NCBI GenBank assembly: GCA_946626395.1
Contig: CAMOUF010000111.1
Span: forward strand, 1-15,505
Source of the DNA: an uncultured Clostridia bacterium
GTDB taxonomy: Bacteria; Bacillota; Clostridia; Christensenellales; Aristaeellaceae
Direction of reading: 5' to 3'
Length of the DNA stretch: 15,505 nucleotides
Positions 7,091 through 14,725 of the stretch are shown piece after piece. The position numbers were made by a program, and so were the translations under genes. How positions within the stretch are numbered: position 1 is the stretch's first letter; each line of letters begins with the position of its first letter. Below the pieces are notes generated by a model. It searched no databases and was not told the DNA's origin. It worked only from the letters and a program-made list of their open reading frames with translations.

Positions 7091-10000
7091 TTATTGCCGC
7101 TCGGAGTAGGGCGTCCAATCCTTGGCAGGGATCAGCTTCATGGCTTCGGGGTACACATTTTTCTTGCGCAGCTGGAAGCCCAGATCGCAATGCAGGTTCT
7201 GGCCGCCGCTGGGAACGATCACCCCGGGCACCACCACGGTGGTATCCTTGGATTCCGGCATGATGCTGGCCACCAGGGGGAATTCCTTCTGCTGCACGGT
7301 GGTCTTTAATTCGGGATGCATGGTCACATGCATTTCATATTCGCCGGGATAAATGTCGGAAATGAGATACTTGCCGTACTCATTGGTGGTGGTTTCGGCA
7401 ATCAGCACGCCGTACTGATACAATTGGATCCTGATGCCGGGCATATAGGATTCGCCAATGTCCTGCATGCCGTTTCCGTTTTCATCCAGCCAGGCCCGGT
7501 CGCCGATAGCGCCCATGGCGCCCATGCCGATGTCGATGCCGGAGAGGTCGTCGCCCATGGGCACGGTAAAGGCAATGGGCTTGGGGGTGCCGTCGGGCTC
7601 GCCCTGAATGTAGCTTTCCCGGTCGGAGGTGTCAATGTCCCGGGCGAAGAGATGGCCCAGGGGCAAGGTGGTGGACAGGGTATATTCCCCAGGGGTCAGA
7701 TGGTCGAAGGTGTAGGAACCGGTTTCATCGGTGATCACAGTGGTGACCGTCGCGCCGTTTTGATCCAGCAGGGTGACGGCCAGGCCCTCCACCCCCGCCA
7801 GGGAGCCGTCCAGGCTCCACACCTGGCCGGACACGGAAGCGTAGCGCATCACAGGCAGGGTCACGCTTACATCCGTCCGGGCGGACAGGGGCACCACCCA
7901 CTGACCCGCTTCCTGCCGGGCATCGGGCACGTTCACCAGCACTTCGTTGTCGTCCATGGCGATGCGCAGCTCGTAGTCCGCCGGGATCAGGTGATCCAGG
8001 GTGAACGCGCCGTTTTCGTCGGTGTACACGCTGGCCGCTTCTTCCCCGTTTCTCCACAGGGACAGGCTGCGGCCCTCGGCCCCGTACTCCTCCCCGTCCA
8101 TCTGGCCGGACAGGTCGTCGTCGTAATATACGGTGCCGCTGACGCTTACAGGCAGGGACACCAGGATATCGGCGTCGGTTCTGCTTTCGCCCATGGCGAA
8201 GGTGATCACGGCGGTGGCGCTGGTTTCATCGGTAGCCTCGATGGGGGAGCCCTCCAGCTGGCCGAACACCAGATGGCTGGGAATGTTGACCTGCAGGGTA
8301 TAGGTGTCGGGCTTTAATCCCGTAAAGGCATAGGAGCCGTCAGGACGGGCGTGGATCTGGAACGCCTGGCGGATGTTCTGGCCCCGCAGGGACAGCACCG
8401 CGGTAAACTTGGAATCGGTTTCCAGGCCGTCGTAAATGATCCGGCCGGACAGGGTGGAATTGTAAATGCCGTGAATGGGCGGCATATGCAGCTCGGTGCC
8501 GCTTTCCGTCTGGAAGCTGTCCGTGGCCCAGGCCCGGTCCGTCACGCTGGGGTCGGTAAACTGGCCGTTGGCAGGCATGGTATAGCTCAGGAAATAGGTG
8601 CCGGGCAGCACGCCCTTGATGAAGAAATAGCCATTTTCGTCGGTCACGCCATAGCTGTACGCGGAGGCGGGCTGGCCGTATTCGTTGTTCAGGATCACAC
8701 TGACGCCGGACATGCCGGTGCCGGGAGCGGCAAATTCCTCATCCAGATATACATAGCCGTCCACACGGCCCGCCTTGAACACACCGCCGTCGATGCCGCC
8801 CGCTTGCTGGCCGGGGGCAAGCGTAACCGGTTCGCTCAGGCCAAAGTCCGGGCTTTGGGAGGAAATATGGTTGTACATCCCGTCGGGCGCGGGATTGTAT
8901 ACAGAGGCCACGTAATCGTCGGTCAGCAGGAATCGCACGGTATAGGTGCCCGGCAGCAGGCTGGACAGGGTATAAGCGCCATTCGCGTCTGTCACCGCTT
9001 CCACGGCGGTCTGCCCGTTTTCATCCATGGCCTGCACGGTAAAGCCCGGCACAAACGCGCCGCCCTCCCGGTACTGGCCGGAATTGCTCACATCCTCAAA
9101 CACCGTGCCGGAAATGCTCACCGGCAGGGTCACCGCCGCGGAATACTCCGCCGCCCCCTGGGTGCCGTCCAGGAAAACGGAGGCTTCCGCGCGGGTCTGG
9201 GCGCCGGATGTCAGGAACAAGCCGGAAGCGTCCCTGCTGAACACGTATCCGGCAGGCAGGGAGGCGGACAGCACGGTGTCGCCGCCCCGGAGGGAATAAA
9301 ACACAGCCTTGCCTTCATAATCTGTATAAGCGGTTTCGATGGCTTTGCCGCCCTGGTAAGCGATCACCTCCGCGCCGGGCACCGGGGCGTCGCTGTCCCC
9401 GGGCATGCCGTCCAGATCCCCGTCCTGATACAGGCGCAAGGTCAATCCGGCGGAGGGCATCGCGCCCACGGAGCCCATGTTGGTGGTCACGTCCACCTGC
9501 ACGGAAACATTGACGGTGGCATGATCAGCGGTTTCGGAAATCAGGGAGGTGCCGGGATAGGTGAAAATCATACCCTGGGGCAGCTGGAAGGAAAGCTGGT
9601 ATTCCCCGGGCTGCAGGCCCTGGAAGCTGTATTCACCGCTTTCGCTGATCACGGCGGTGCGGTTCAGGCCCAGGCTGGGGGAATACAGGGTCACGGTGGC
9701 CTGGGGCAGGCCGCCTTCGCCGCTGTCCCACAGGCCGTTAAAGTTGGCGTCATTCCAGATTTTGCCCGTCAGCGAGCCGGTGCGCACCATGCCGATGCCC
9801 ATGCCAATGCTCTCTTTGGCGTTCAGGGTGAAGGGCGCGGTGATTCCGGTATTGTCAGCGTTGGGATAGAAGCAGTTGTAGAAGTTATTCAGCTTTTGCC
9901 CCAGGGGCCCGATCACCAGATTGTCGGGCAGGGTCACCCGCACCCGGTAGGTGGCGGGGGACAGATCCCGCATGATCAGCTCGCCTTGGTAATTGGTCGT

Positions 10001-10570
10001 GCCGGAGGCCACCACATAGGTTTCTCCGCCGTACTCATAAATCAAATCCGCCTGCACGCTGCGCACGGTGGGTTCTGCTTGCATACGGCCGCCGTTGGCG
10101 TTTTCATCCACAAAGGCGATCAGGGAAACGGCGCAGTAGTTCCGGGTCAGACCCACGTTCATCGTCAGGGTCTGGCCGTCTGCGATCTGGAAATAAGGGG
10201 AAAAGCTCACATTGCCCATGGCGGGCAGCGCGGCGCTGCCCAGGCCGTGCACGGTGAAGCGGTAATCGGGGCTCACCTCGATGCGCATCCGGTATTCGCC
10301 CGCGGGCACGTTGGAAAAAATAAAATTGCCGGATTGATCAGATACCCGGTTGATATAGGTGGGTTCCTGGCCGGGAATGCGGCGCTCCAGGGTCACCTTC
10401 GCGCCGAAGGTATAGCCGCTTTCTCCGGTGGAAAACACGCCGTCCACGTTCTTTTCGATCCAGACCAGGCCGCTTACGCCGCCTTCCGCCCGGCAGGCTT
10501 GAGCGCCCAGGAACAGAAACAGCGCCGACAGAAGCAGCACCGCCCACCCATGCTTTTGTAGTACGCGCAT
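7091..10570 (-). CDS. Large secreted SdrD-B/Cna-B-like repeat protein
   Basis: This protein has 1159 residues. Residues 1-28 are a Sec signal peptide (probable cut CRA|EG; C26 is not in a good lipobox). The rest is about ten beta-sandwich repeats of roughly 110 residues, starting near 31, 147, 265, 376, 484, 602, 706, 808, 911 and 1020. Each has an SGxVWxDxNxNG-type opening, a VTDENGxYTF-type middle and an LxPGTYxVxxxxP end. Repeats 3 and 10 match the SdrD_B consensus well (DANFNGLWDSGEGGLP; DENGNGMQDIGESYMPG), suggesting Ca2+-binding loops. The C-terminus has no LPxTG motif or membrane anchor, so the protein is probably released or held non-covalently. The start is ATG 10570, with GGAGG (10580-10584) nine bases upstream. 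The frame stays open upstream to 10873, but that part has no signal-peptide logic and crosses the promoter. It is read divergently from the stator-like operon; the comEA-like gene is co-transcribed. Confidence 0.85.
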   Translation of the reverse strand: MRVLQKHGWAVLLLSALFLFLGAQACRAEGGVSGLVWIEKNVDGVFSTGESGYTFGAKVTLERRIPGQEPTYINRVSDQSGNFIFSNVPAGEYRMRIEVSPDYRFTVHGLGSAALPAMGNVSFSPYFQIADGQTLTMNVGLTRNYCAVSLIAFVDENANGGRMQAEPTVRSVQADLIYEYGGETYVVASGTTNYQGELIMRDLSPATYRVRVTLPDNLVIGPLGQKLNNFYNCFYPNADNTGITAPFTLNAKESIGMGIGMVRTGSLTGKIWNDANFNGLWDSGEGGLPQATVTLYSPSLGLNRTAVISESGEYSFQGLQPGEYQLSFQLPQGMIFTYPGTSLISETADHATVNVSVQVDVTTNMGSVGAMPSAGLTLRLYQDGDLDGMPGDSDAPVPGAEVIAYQGGKAIETAYTDYEGKAVFYSLRGGDTVLSASLPAGYVFSRDASGLFLTSGAQTRAEASVFLDGTQGAAEYSAAVTLPVSISGTVFEDVSNSGQYREGGAFVPGFTVQAMDENGQTAVEAVTDANGAYTLSSLLPGTYTVRFLLTDDYVASVYNPAPDGMYNHISSQSPDFGLSEPVTLAPGQQAGGIDGGVFKAGRVDGYVYLDEEFAAPGTGMSGVSVILNNEYGQPASAYSYGVTDENGYFFIKGVLPGTYFLSYTMPANGQFTDPSVTDRAWATDSFQTESGTELHMPPIHGIYNSTLSGRIIYDGLETDSKFTAVLSLRGQNIRQAFQIHARPDGSYAFTGLKPDTYTLQVNIPSHLVFGQLEGSPIEATDETSATAVITFAMGESRTDADILVSLPVSVSGTVYYDDDLSGQMDGEEYGAEGRSLSLWRNGEEAASVYTDENGAFTLDHLIPADYELRIAMDDNEVLVNVPDARQEAGQWVVPLSARTDVSVTLPVMRYASVSGQVWSLDGSLAGVEGLAVTLLDQNGATVTTVITDETGSYTFDHLTPGEYTLSTTLPLGHLFARDIDTSDRESYIQGEPDGTPKPIAFTVPMGDDLSGIDIGMGAMGAIGDRAWLDENGNGMQDIGESYMPGIRIQLYQYGVLIAETTTNEYGKYLISDIYPGEYEMHVTMHPELKTTVQQKEFPLVASIMPESKDTTVVVPGVIVPSGGQNLHCDLGFQLRKKNVYPEAMKLIPAKDWTPYSERQ

Positions 10571-10652
10571 AAAACAGAGCCTCCAATTCAAGATCACGAT
10601 TCCCGGCCCCTTCTCCCGACGAAGCCATGAATCAACAATTTTACCACCTATC

Positions 10653-10681
10653 ATGATAATCCAAAGCCGCGGGAATGTCAA
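10653..10681 (-). promoter_or_regulatory. Promoter of the repeat-protein/comEA-like unit
   Basis: On the minus strand a perfect TTGACA (10676-10681) is 17 bp from TATCAT (10653-10658, five of six matches). Transcription would start near 10646, giving a leader of about 76 bases. The -10 box overlaps the palindrome TATCATGATA. Confidence 0.75.
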
Positions 10682-10740
10682 TGAAATGGCGGAGAAGAAA
10701 ATGTAAATTATTCGCAAGGGGCGCGATTGTATGTTTATTA

Positions 10741-10856
10741 TAGTTCTAAGTTCCAAGTTTTCAGTTCCAAGCAAATCAAGTCCTTCGCCATCGGAGCGAA
10801 TGATTGTGATGAACGATATCTGCTTAGAACTTGGAACTAAGAACTTTGAACTTCCA
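10741..10856. repeat. Symmetrical heptanucleotide-repeat element
   Basis: The left arm (10742-10772) is a run of 7-base units: AGTTCTA, AGTTCCA, AGTTTTC, AGTTCCA. The right arm (10822-10856) is the complementary type: CTTAGAA, CTTGGAA, CTAAGAA, CTTTGAA. Aligning 30 bases of the left arm to the reverse complement of the right gives 23 matches. The roughly 50-bp centre holds a small nested inverted repeat (TTCGC 10784-10788, GCGAA 10796-10800). It lies between the divergent promoters of the repeat-protein gene and the stator-like operon. The strand could fold into a long imperfect hairpin. The origin is unknown; a MITE- or REP-like element is possible. Confidence 0.7.
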
Positions 10857-10906
10857 TTCCCGCTGTGAATCATTAAATTTTTACAATCTTATTCGTTACA
10901 ATTTCA

Positions 10907-10935
10907 TTGCAATTTTGGAAGAAATCCGTTACAAT
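10907..10935 (+). promoter_or_regulatory. Promoter of the stator-like operon
   Basis: TTGCAA (10907-10912) and TACAAT (10930-10935) are 17 bp apart. Transcription would begin near 10942, which rules out the in-frame ATG at 10941 as a start and leaves a leader of about 32 bases carrying AAGGAGGGG. TTACAAT occurs four times nearby (10881, 10896, 10929, 10969), one copy overlapping this -10 box. Confidence 0.7.
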
Positions 10936-10973
10936 AAGAAATGAAACGCAGCGGAAGGAGGGGTTTTATTACA

Positions 10974-12527
10974 ATGAATGGAATCATGGACAACCTCGCT
11001 GCCAATTTGACTGATTTATTAATTTATGCTGCCATCGCCCTGGTGATGCTGACGGGCCTTTTTAAATGCGTGTTTCCCCTTTTGCGGGGCTCCCGGCGGC
11101 TTCGGCGGGGCATTCGCCTGCTGGAAACCTCCACGGGGGAAGGGCGCCCGGTTTGGCAGGACGTGCTGTTTCTGGGCAAGGAGCTGCAAGGGCCCTGGCG
11201 GCGTTTTTTGGTAAACGCGGAGCAATTGGACGCAAGGGGCCTGAACTGCAACGTGGAGGACTATATCAACGACGACACGGTGATCGGCGGCCTGGGGCAT
11301 CTGCAATTGGGCGAGGTGATTCCCTCCCTGCTCACCAGCCTGGGTATCCTGGGCACCTTCATTGGCCTGATGCGGGGCCTGGGCGGCCTGGATATGAGCG
11401 ACGCCAGCAAAACCATGGACGGCATTCCCCAGCTCATCGGCGGCATGACCTTTGCCTTCATGACCTCCATCGCCGGTATTTCCTGCTCCCTGATTTTTAA
11501 TATGCTCAACCGCATGGCCTACGGCACGGCCACCGGGGCCATTGACGATTTCACCGATGCCTTCGCGGACCTGGTGATGCAAAAGCCCCTGGAGGACAAC
11601 GTGCAGATGATCTGCCAGCAGGAAGACCGGGCCGCGCTGCTGCGCCACCTGTCCGCCGATATGGGAGCCCGGGTCAGCGATGGTATCATCAGCTCGGTGG
11701 AACGCTCCCTGAACCCCGTGACCCAGAACATGAACAACTTTATCCTGGGCCAGACCCAGGCCCAGCTGGATGGCGTGGCCAACATCGCCGCCCAGTTCGT
11801 GAATCAAATGAACCGGATGCTGGGCAACCAGTTTGTTCAGCTTGGCCAAACCCTGTCCCAGGTGAACCAGGCCCAGGCGGTATCCTATGAATCCCTGGAC
11901 CGGGCCATGCAGGCGTCCGAGGAAATCCTCAATGGCATGCATCAGGTGCAGGATACCACCCAGCGGGTGATGGAGCGGTTTGAAAGCTATATCGGAACCA
12001 TTGAACAGGCCCAGGAAAGCAGCGGCGCGTTCCTGACCCATGGCAGTCAGGTGCTCTCCGGCATGATGACCGCCTCCCAGGAGCAGACCGATTTCATGAA
12101 GGGTCTCCATGCCGCTCAGCAGGAAATCCGCTCCTCCATGCGGGATTACGCCGATTGGAGCGGCCGGGTCATGAAGGCGGTGCAGGAGCAGGCCGACGGG
12201 GCCATGAACGTGACGGCCAACATGACCGCCCAGATGGACGTGAGCAGCAAGCGCCTGGCGGAAACCTATTCTTCCTTTGTCCAGAATTTGTCCGGCGGCT
12301 TCAGCCGGGCCATGAACCTGTTTGATGAAAACATCAACGGGGCCTTAAACGCCATGAACGAAAAACTGGAGGATATCCGCCGCCTGAACGCGGAAAACCC
12401 CGGCCAGATCGCCCAGCTCCAGGAGCAGGCTGAGGGCTGCGTCAAGGCCCTGAGCCAGCTGCAGCGGGCCATTGCCGCCATGAGTGCCGAACTGGAAAAG
12501 CAGGCAAAGCCCGCCAAGGAGGCCTGA
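10974..12527 (+). CDS. MotA/TolQ/ExbB family ion-channel subunit (ZorA-like stator protein)
   Basis: This 517-residue membrane protein has membrane segments at about 14-36, 114-137 and 154-178. The last two (SLLTSLGILGTFIGLMRGL and GGMTFAFMTSIAGISCSLIF) form the MotA_ExbB core that surrounds the ion path. Residues 200-517 are a long, mostly helical, Gln/Met/Ala-rich cytoplasmic tail, the layout of ZorA of Zorya defence systems rather than of the shorter TolQ or ExbB. It should form a pentameric, H+- or Na+-driven stator with the next gene's product. The start is ATG 10974: AAGGAGGGG (10955-10963) lies ten bases upstream, and the ATG at 10941 falls at or before the predicted transcription start. 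The next gene begins one base after its stop. The family is solid; the biological output is unknown. Confidence 0.82.
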   Translation: MNGIMDNLAANLTDLLIYAAIALVMLTGLFKCVFPLLRGSRRLRRGIRLLETSTGEGRPVWQDVLFLGKELQGPWRRFLVNAEQLDARGLNCNVEDYINDDTVIGGLGHLQLGEVIPSLLTSLGILGTFIGLMRGLGGLDMSDASKTMDGIPQLIGGMTFAFMTSIAGISCSLIFNMLNRMAYGTATGAIDDFTDAFADLVMQKPLEDNVQMICQQEDRAALLRHLSADMGARVSDGIISSVERSLNPVTQNMNNFILGQTQAQLDGVANIAAQFVNQMNRMLGNQFVQLGQTLSQVNQAQAVSYESLDRAMQASEEILNGMHQVQDTTQRVMERFESYIGTIEQAQESSGAFLTHGSQVLSGMMTASQEQTDFMKGLHAAQQEIRSSMRDYADWSGRVMKAVQEQADGAMNVTANMTAQMDVSSKRLAETYSSFVQNLSGGFSRAMNLFDENINGALNAMNEKLEDIRRLNAENPGQIAQLQEQAEGCVKALSQLQRAIAAMSAELEKQAKPAKEA

Positions 12528-12528
12528 C

Positions 12529-13539
12529 ATGCTTTCACGCAGAAGGATTCGCCGGGCCCCTTCCGGGGGCGACCACGGCGCCCATTGGATTTCCTATTCT
12601 GATATGATGGCCTCCCTGCTGCTGGTGTTCGTGCTGGCGGTGATTTACAGTGTGTACCAGTATTACAGCATGCTGGAAATCAAAACCCAGCAGCTGAACG
12701 AGCAGCAGATGGAGCTGGATAAGGCAACCATCACTCTGGTGCAGCGGGAGCAGGAATTGGAGGCCGCCAATGTGACCCTCATGGGCAAGCAGGAGGAATT
12801 GGCCGCCATTCAAATCCAATTGGATCAGCAGGAAAACGACCTCCACGCTGCCCAGACTGCCCTGAAAACAAAAGAAGAAGAGCAGGCTCTGCTTCAATTG
12901 CAGCTGGCGGAGCAGGCCGACGCCCTGGCCGCCATGCAGACAGTGTTGGACGCCCAGCGAAACGAAATGATCAGCTATCAGCGCCGCATCGACGATATGG
13001 TGGGCGTGCGCAGCAAGATCATTCAGGAATTGAGCCGGGCCCTGACTGCCGCCAACCTGGGCGCATCAGTGGATAAAACCACCGGCGATATCGTGCTGGA
13101 AAGTACGGTGTTCTTCGATTCCAATTCCAGCACTATCAAGAACGAAGGCCGCGCGCTTTTGTCCCGGTTCCTGCCGGTCTATCTGGGGGTGCTGATGCGG
13201 CAGGAGTACGCCGATTATGTGGGTGAAATCGTCATCGAAGGGCATACTGATACGGCGGGCACCTATTTGGCGAACCTGCGCCTGTCCCAGAACCGGGCCC
13301 TGTCCGTGGCGGAATACTGCCTGCAATTGTCCTCTCTGACCCGCAGCCAGGTGAGCCAGCTGCAAAGCCTGCTCACCGCCAAGGGCCGCAGCTTTTCCGA
13401 TCCCATTTACCGCTCCGACGGCACGGTGGACATGGACGCCTCCCGCCGGGTGGAATTCAAGTTCCGCCTGAAGGACGCTGAAATGATTGACGAAATGAAC
13501 CGGATTCTGACCCAGATGGAGGCGCAGGGGAACAATTGA
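12529..13539 (+). CDS. MotB/ZorB-like OmpA-domain peptidoglycan-binding protein with long coiled coil
   Basis: This 336-residue partner of the preceding stator subunit has a basic cytoplasmic N-terminus and one membrane helix at about 24-46. WISYSDMMASLLLVF places D25 where MotB and ZorB carry the ion-binding aspartate. A heptad-rich coiled coil (about 50-158, many Gln/Glu/Leu) follows, then an OmpA-type peptidoglycan-binding domain (about 185-315) with IVIEGHTDTAG (235-244) and LRLSQNRALSV (250-260). D241 and R256 are the expected diaminopimelate-contacting pair. The start is ATG 12529, with AAGGAGG six bases upstream, one base after the previous stop. The long extracytoplasmic coiled coil is absent from typical MotB and could span a thick Gram-positive wall or link to another partner. 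Confidence 0.85.
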   Translation: MLSRRRIRRAPSGGDHGAHWISYSDMMASLLLVFVLAVIYSVYQYYSMLEIKTQQLNEQQMELDKATITLVQREQELEAANVTLMGKQEELAAIQIQLDQQENDLHAAQTALKTKEEEQALLQLQLAEQADALAAMQTVLDAQRNEMISYQRRIDDMVGVRSKIIQELSRALTAANLGASVDKTTGDIVLESTVFFDSNSSTIKNEGRALLSRFLPVYLGVLMRQEYADYVGEIVIEGHTDTAGTYLANLRLSQNRALSVAEYCLQLSSLTRSQVSQLQSLLTAKGRSFSDPIYRSDGTVDMDASRRVEFKFRLKDAEMIDEMNRILTQMEAQGNN

Positions 13540-14027
13540 GAACCGCAGCCATTGTTTTGATCGTACTGACCCTGATCGTGGGCGGGGCGCTGGGCTATGC
13601 CCTGTTCAATACCGATTTGAAGGTGATGGGCAAAAGCCTGGAGGTGCTGCCCGCCGGGGAGCGGGCTGCCCAGTTTGACGCCCTGCGGGCCGCAGTGGAG
13701 CGCCAAAGCCTGATGGGCACGGTGCTGAAGACGGATTTCACCGGCCCGGCGGAGAACTATTCCTATTACATTTACACCCTGCGCCTGGAAAACCGGTGCC
13801 TGGTGCCGGCGGAAATGGTGGAAATGCAGATTTCACCCATGGCGGGGGATGTGCTTTTTTACGGCGACACCGCCGGGGAAATCATTATCCCCCCGGGAGA
13901 AAACCGGGATGTGTGGTGCGTGCTGCTGACGGAGGGCACGCCCCATCCGGTGCGGGATATTTACGTGACCTATTATTTGTGGGGCCATCCCCAGGAAGTG
14001 AAGTATACCTATGACGACGGCCGGTGA
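13536..14027 (+). CDS. Single-pass membrane protein of unknown family
   Basis: This 163-residue protein has a short N-terminus, one membrane segment (about 4-23, IVLIVLTLIVGGALGYALF) and a roughly 135-residue extracytoplasmic domain. That domain alternates short beta-strand-like stretches (YSYYIYTLRLENRC, EMVEMQISPM, GEIIIPPGENRDVWCVLL, DIYVTYYLWG) and resembles an Ig-like fold, with two cysteines. I do not recognise the family. The start appears to be TTG 13536, overlapping the previous stop (TGA 13537-13539), with GGAGG at 13518-13522 and AGGGGA at 13526-13531. The next ATG (near 13624) would remove the membrane segment. It overlaps both neighbours, so it belongs to the stator-like operon and may be an envelope adaptor or regulator of the motor or the dipeptidase. 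Confidence 0.72.
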   Translation: MRTAAIVLIVLTLIVGGALGYALFNTDLKVMGKSLEVLPAGERAAQFDALRAAVERQSLMGTVLKTDFTGPAENYSYYIYTLRLENRCLVPAEMVEMQISPMAGDVLFYGDTAGEIIIPPGENRDVWCVLLTEGTPHPVRDIYVTYYLWGHPQEVKYTYDDGR

Positions 14028-14724
14028 TTGGAGCAGGCGGCTGATTTTAGCGGCCGCCGCTTTCCTGCTTTTGCTTCCCTGGGCCCGCGCGGAGGAAACG
14101 CCCGCACCTGCCCATGAACTGCCGGCGGGCTTTTGCTACGTGCATGAGATCATTCCCGACGTGATCCTGGATATCCGCTACGCGGGCACCCACAATTTTG
14201 TGGGAGACCCTATCGACGGCTATGAAGCGCCTTTGGCGATTCTGACCCATGAAGCCGCCCGGGCCCTTTCCGAAGCCGCTGATGAATTCCGGACCATGGG
14301 ATATCGGATCATGATTTTCGACGCCTACCGGCCGCAAAGCGCCGTAAAGCATTTTGTGCGCTGGAGCAAAGATGCTAAGGATAAACGGATGCAGGCGGAG
14401 TTTTACCCGGAATTCAAAAAGAAAAGCCTGCTGGTGGATCAGGGTTATATCGCCAGGAATTCCGCCCATTGCCGGGGCAGCGCTATCGACATGACCATTA
14501 CGGACCTGGAGGGTATCCCCCTGGATATGGGTACCGGTTTTGATTACTTTGGGAAGCTGGCCTGGCACGGGGCCAAGGGCGTAACGCCGGAACAAACGGC
14601 CAACCGCAATTTGCTGCGCTCCGTCATGGAAAAGCACGGCTTCAAGGCTTTTGAACATGAATGGTGGCACTACCGCCTCGTAAACGAGCCCTTTAAGAAC
14701 GGCTTTGATTTCCCGGTGAAATAA
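14011..14724 (+). CDS. Exported D-Ala-D-Ala dipeptidase (VanX/DdpX family, peptidase M15D)
   Basis: This 237-residue zinc dipeptidase carries a Sec signal peptide (about 1-27, cut near ARA|EE). Family landmarks are FDAYRPQSA (103-111; R107 contacts substrate), SAHCRGSAID (151-160; zinc ligands H153 and D160) and EHEWWHY (215-221; catalytic E217 and zinc ligand H220). VanX hydrolyses D-alanyl-D-alanine. Cytosolic VanX serves vancomycin resistance, whereas an exported enzyme more likely recycles or trims wall-derived dipeptides. No vanH, vanA or VanRS is near. The start ATG 14011 overlaps the upstream gene by 17 bp, with AGGAAGTG about ten bases upstream, so translation is coupled to the stator-like operon, of which it is the last gene. 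Confidence 0.9.
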   Translation: MTTAGDWSRRLILAAAAFLLLLPWARAEETPAPAHELPAGFCYVHEIIPDVILDIRYAGTHNFVGDPIDGYEAPLAILTHEAARALSEAADEFRTMGYRIMIFDAYRPQSAVKHFVRWSKDAKDKRMQAEFYPEFKKKSLLVDQGYIARNSAHCRGSAIDMTITDLEGIPLDMGTGFDYFGKLAWHGAKGVTPEQTANRNLLRSVMEKHGFKAFEHEWWHYRLVNEPFKNGFDFPVK

Positions 14725-14725
14725 G

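Noticed and set aside
8351..10561. A 736-codon open frame on the plus strand opposite the repeat-protein gene
   Set aside because: Its predicted product is rich in Gly, His, Gln and Val without domain structure, as expected from the antisense of a GC-rich gene. It has no credible start signal, and the minus-strand gene has signal peptide, repeats and a promoter.
10741..10856. CRISPR array
   Set aside because: The units are only 7 bases long, have no spacers and occur in inverted orientation.
10571..10873. Possible N-terminal extension of the repeat protein
   Set aside because: The frame is open, but the stretch crosses the TTGACA/TATCAT promoter and the repeat element and would bury the signal peptide. 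ATG 10570 has a good GGAGG.
11019..12110. A 363-codon minus-strand frame opposite the stator gene
   Set aside because: It shows His/Gly-rich antisense composition, while the plus strand has promoter, ribosome binding site and conserved membrane core.
10974..14724. Zorya anti-phage defence system
   Set aside because: The stator pair resembles ZorA and ZorB, but no ZorC/ZorD/ZorE-type effector is present. The downstream genes are an unknown membrane protein and a wall dipeptidase, then a terminator.
14011..14724. Vancomycin resistance cluster
   Set aside because: Only a VanX-family dipeptidase is present, and it is exported. No ligase, dehydrogenase or two-component genes accompany it. The dehydrogenase at 768-1805 is of the LdhA type and over 12 kb away.
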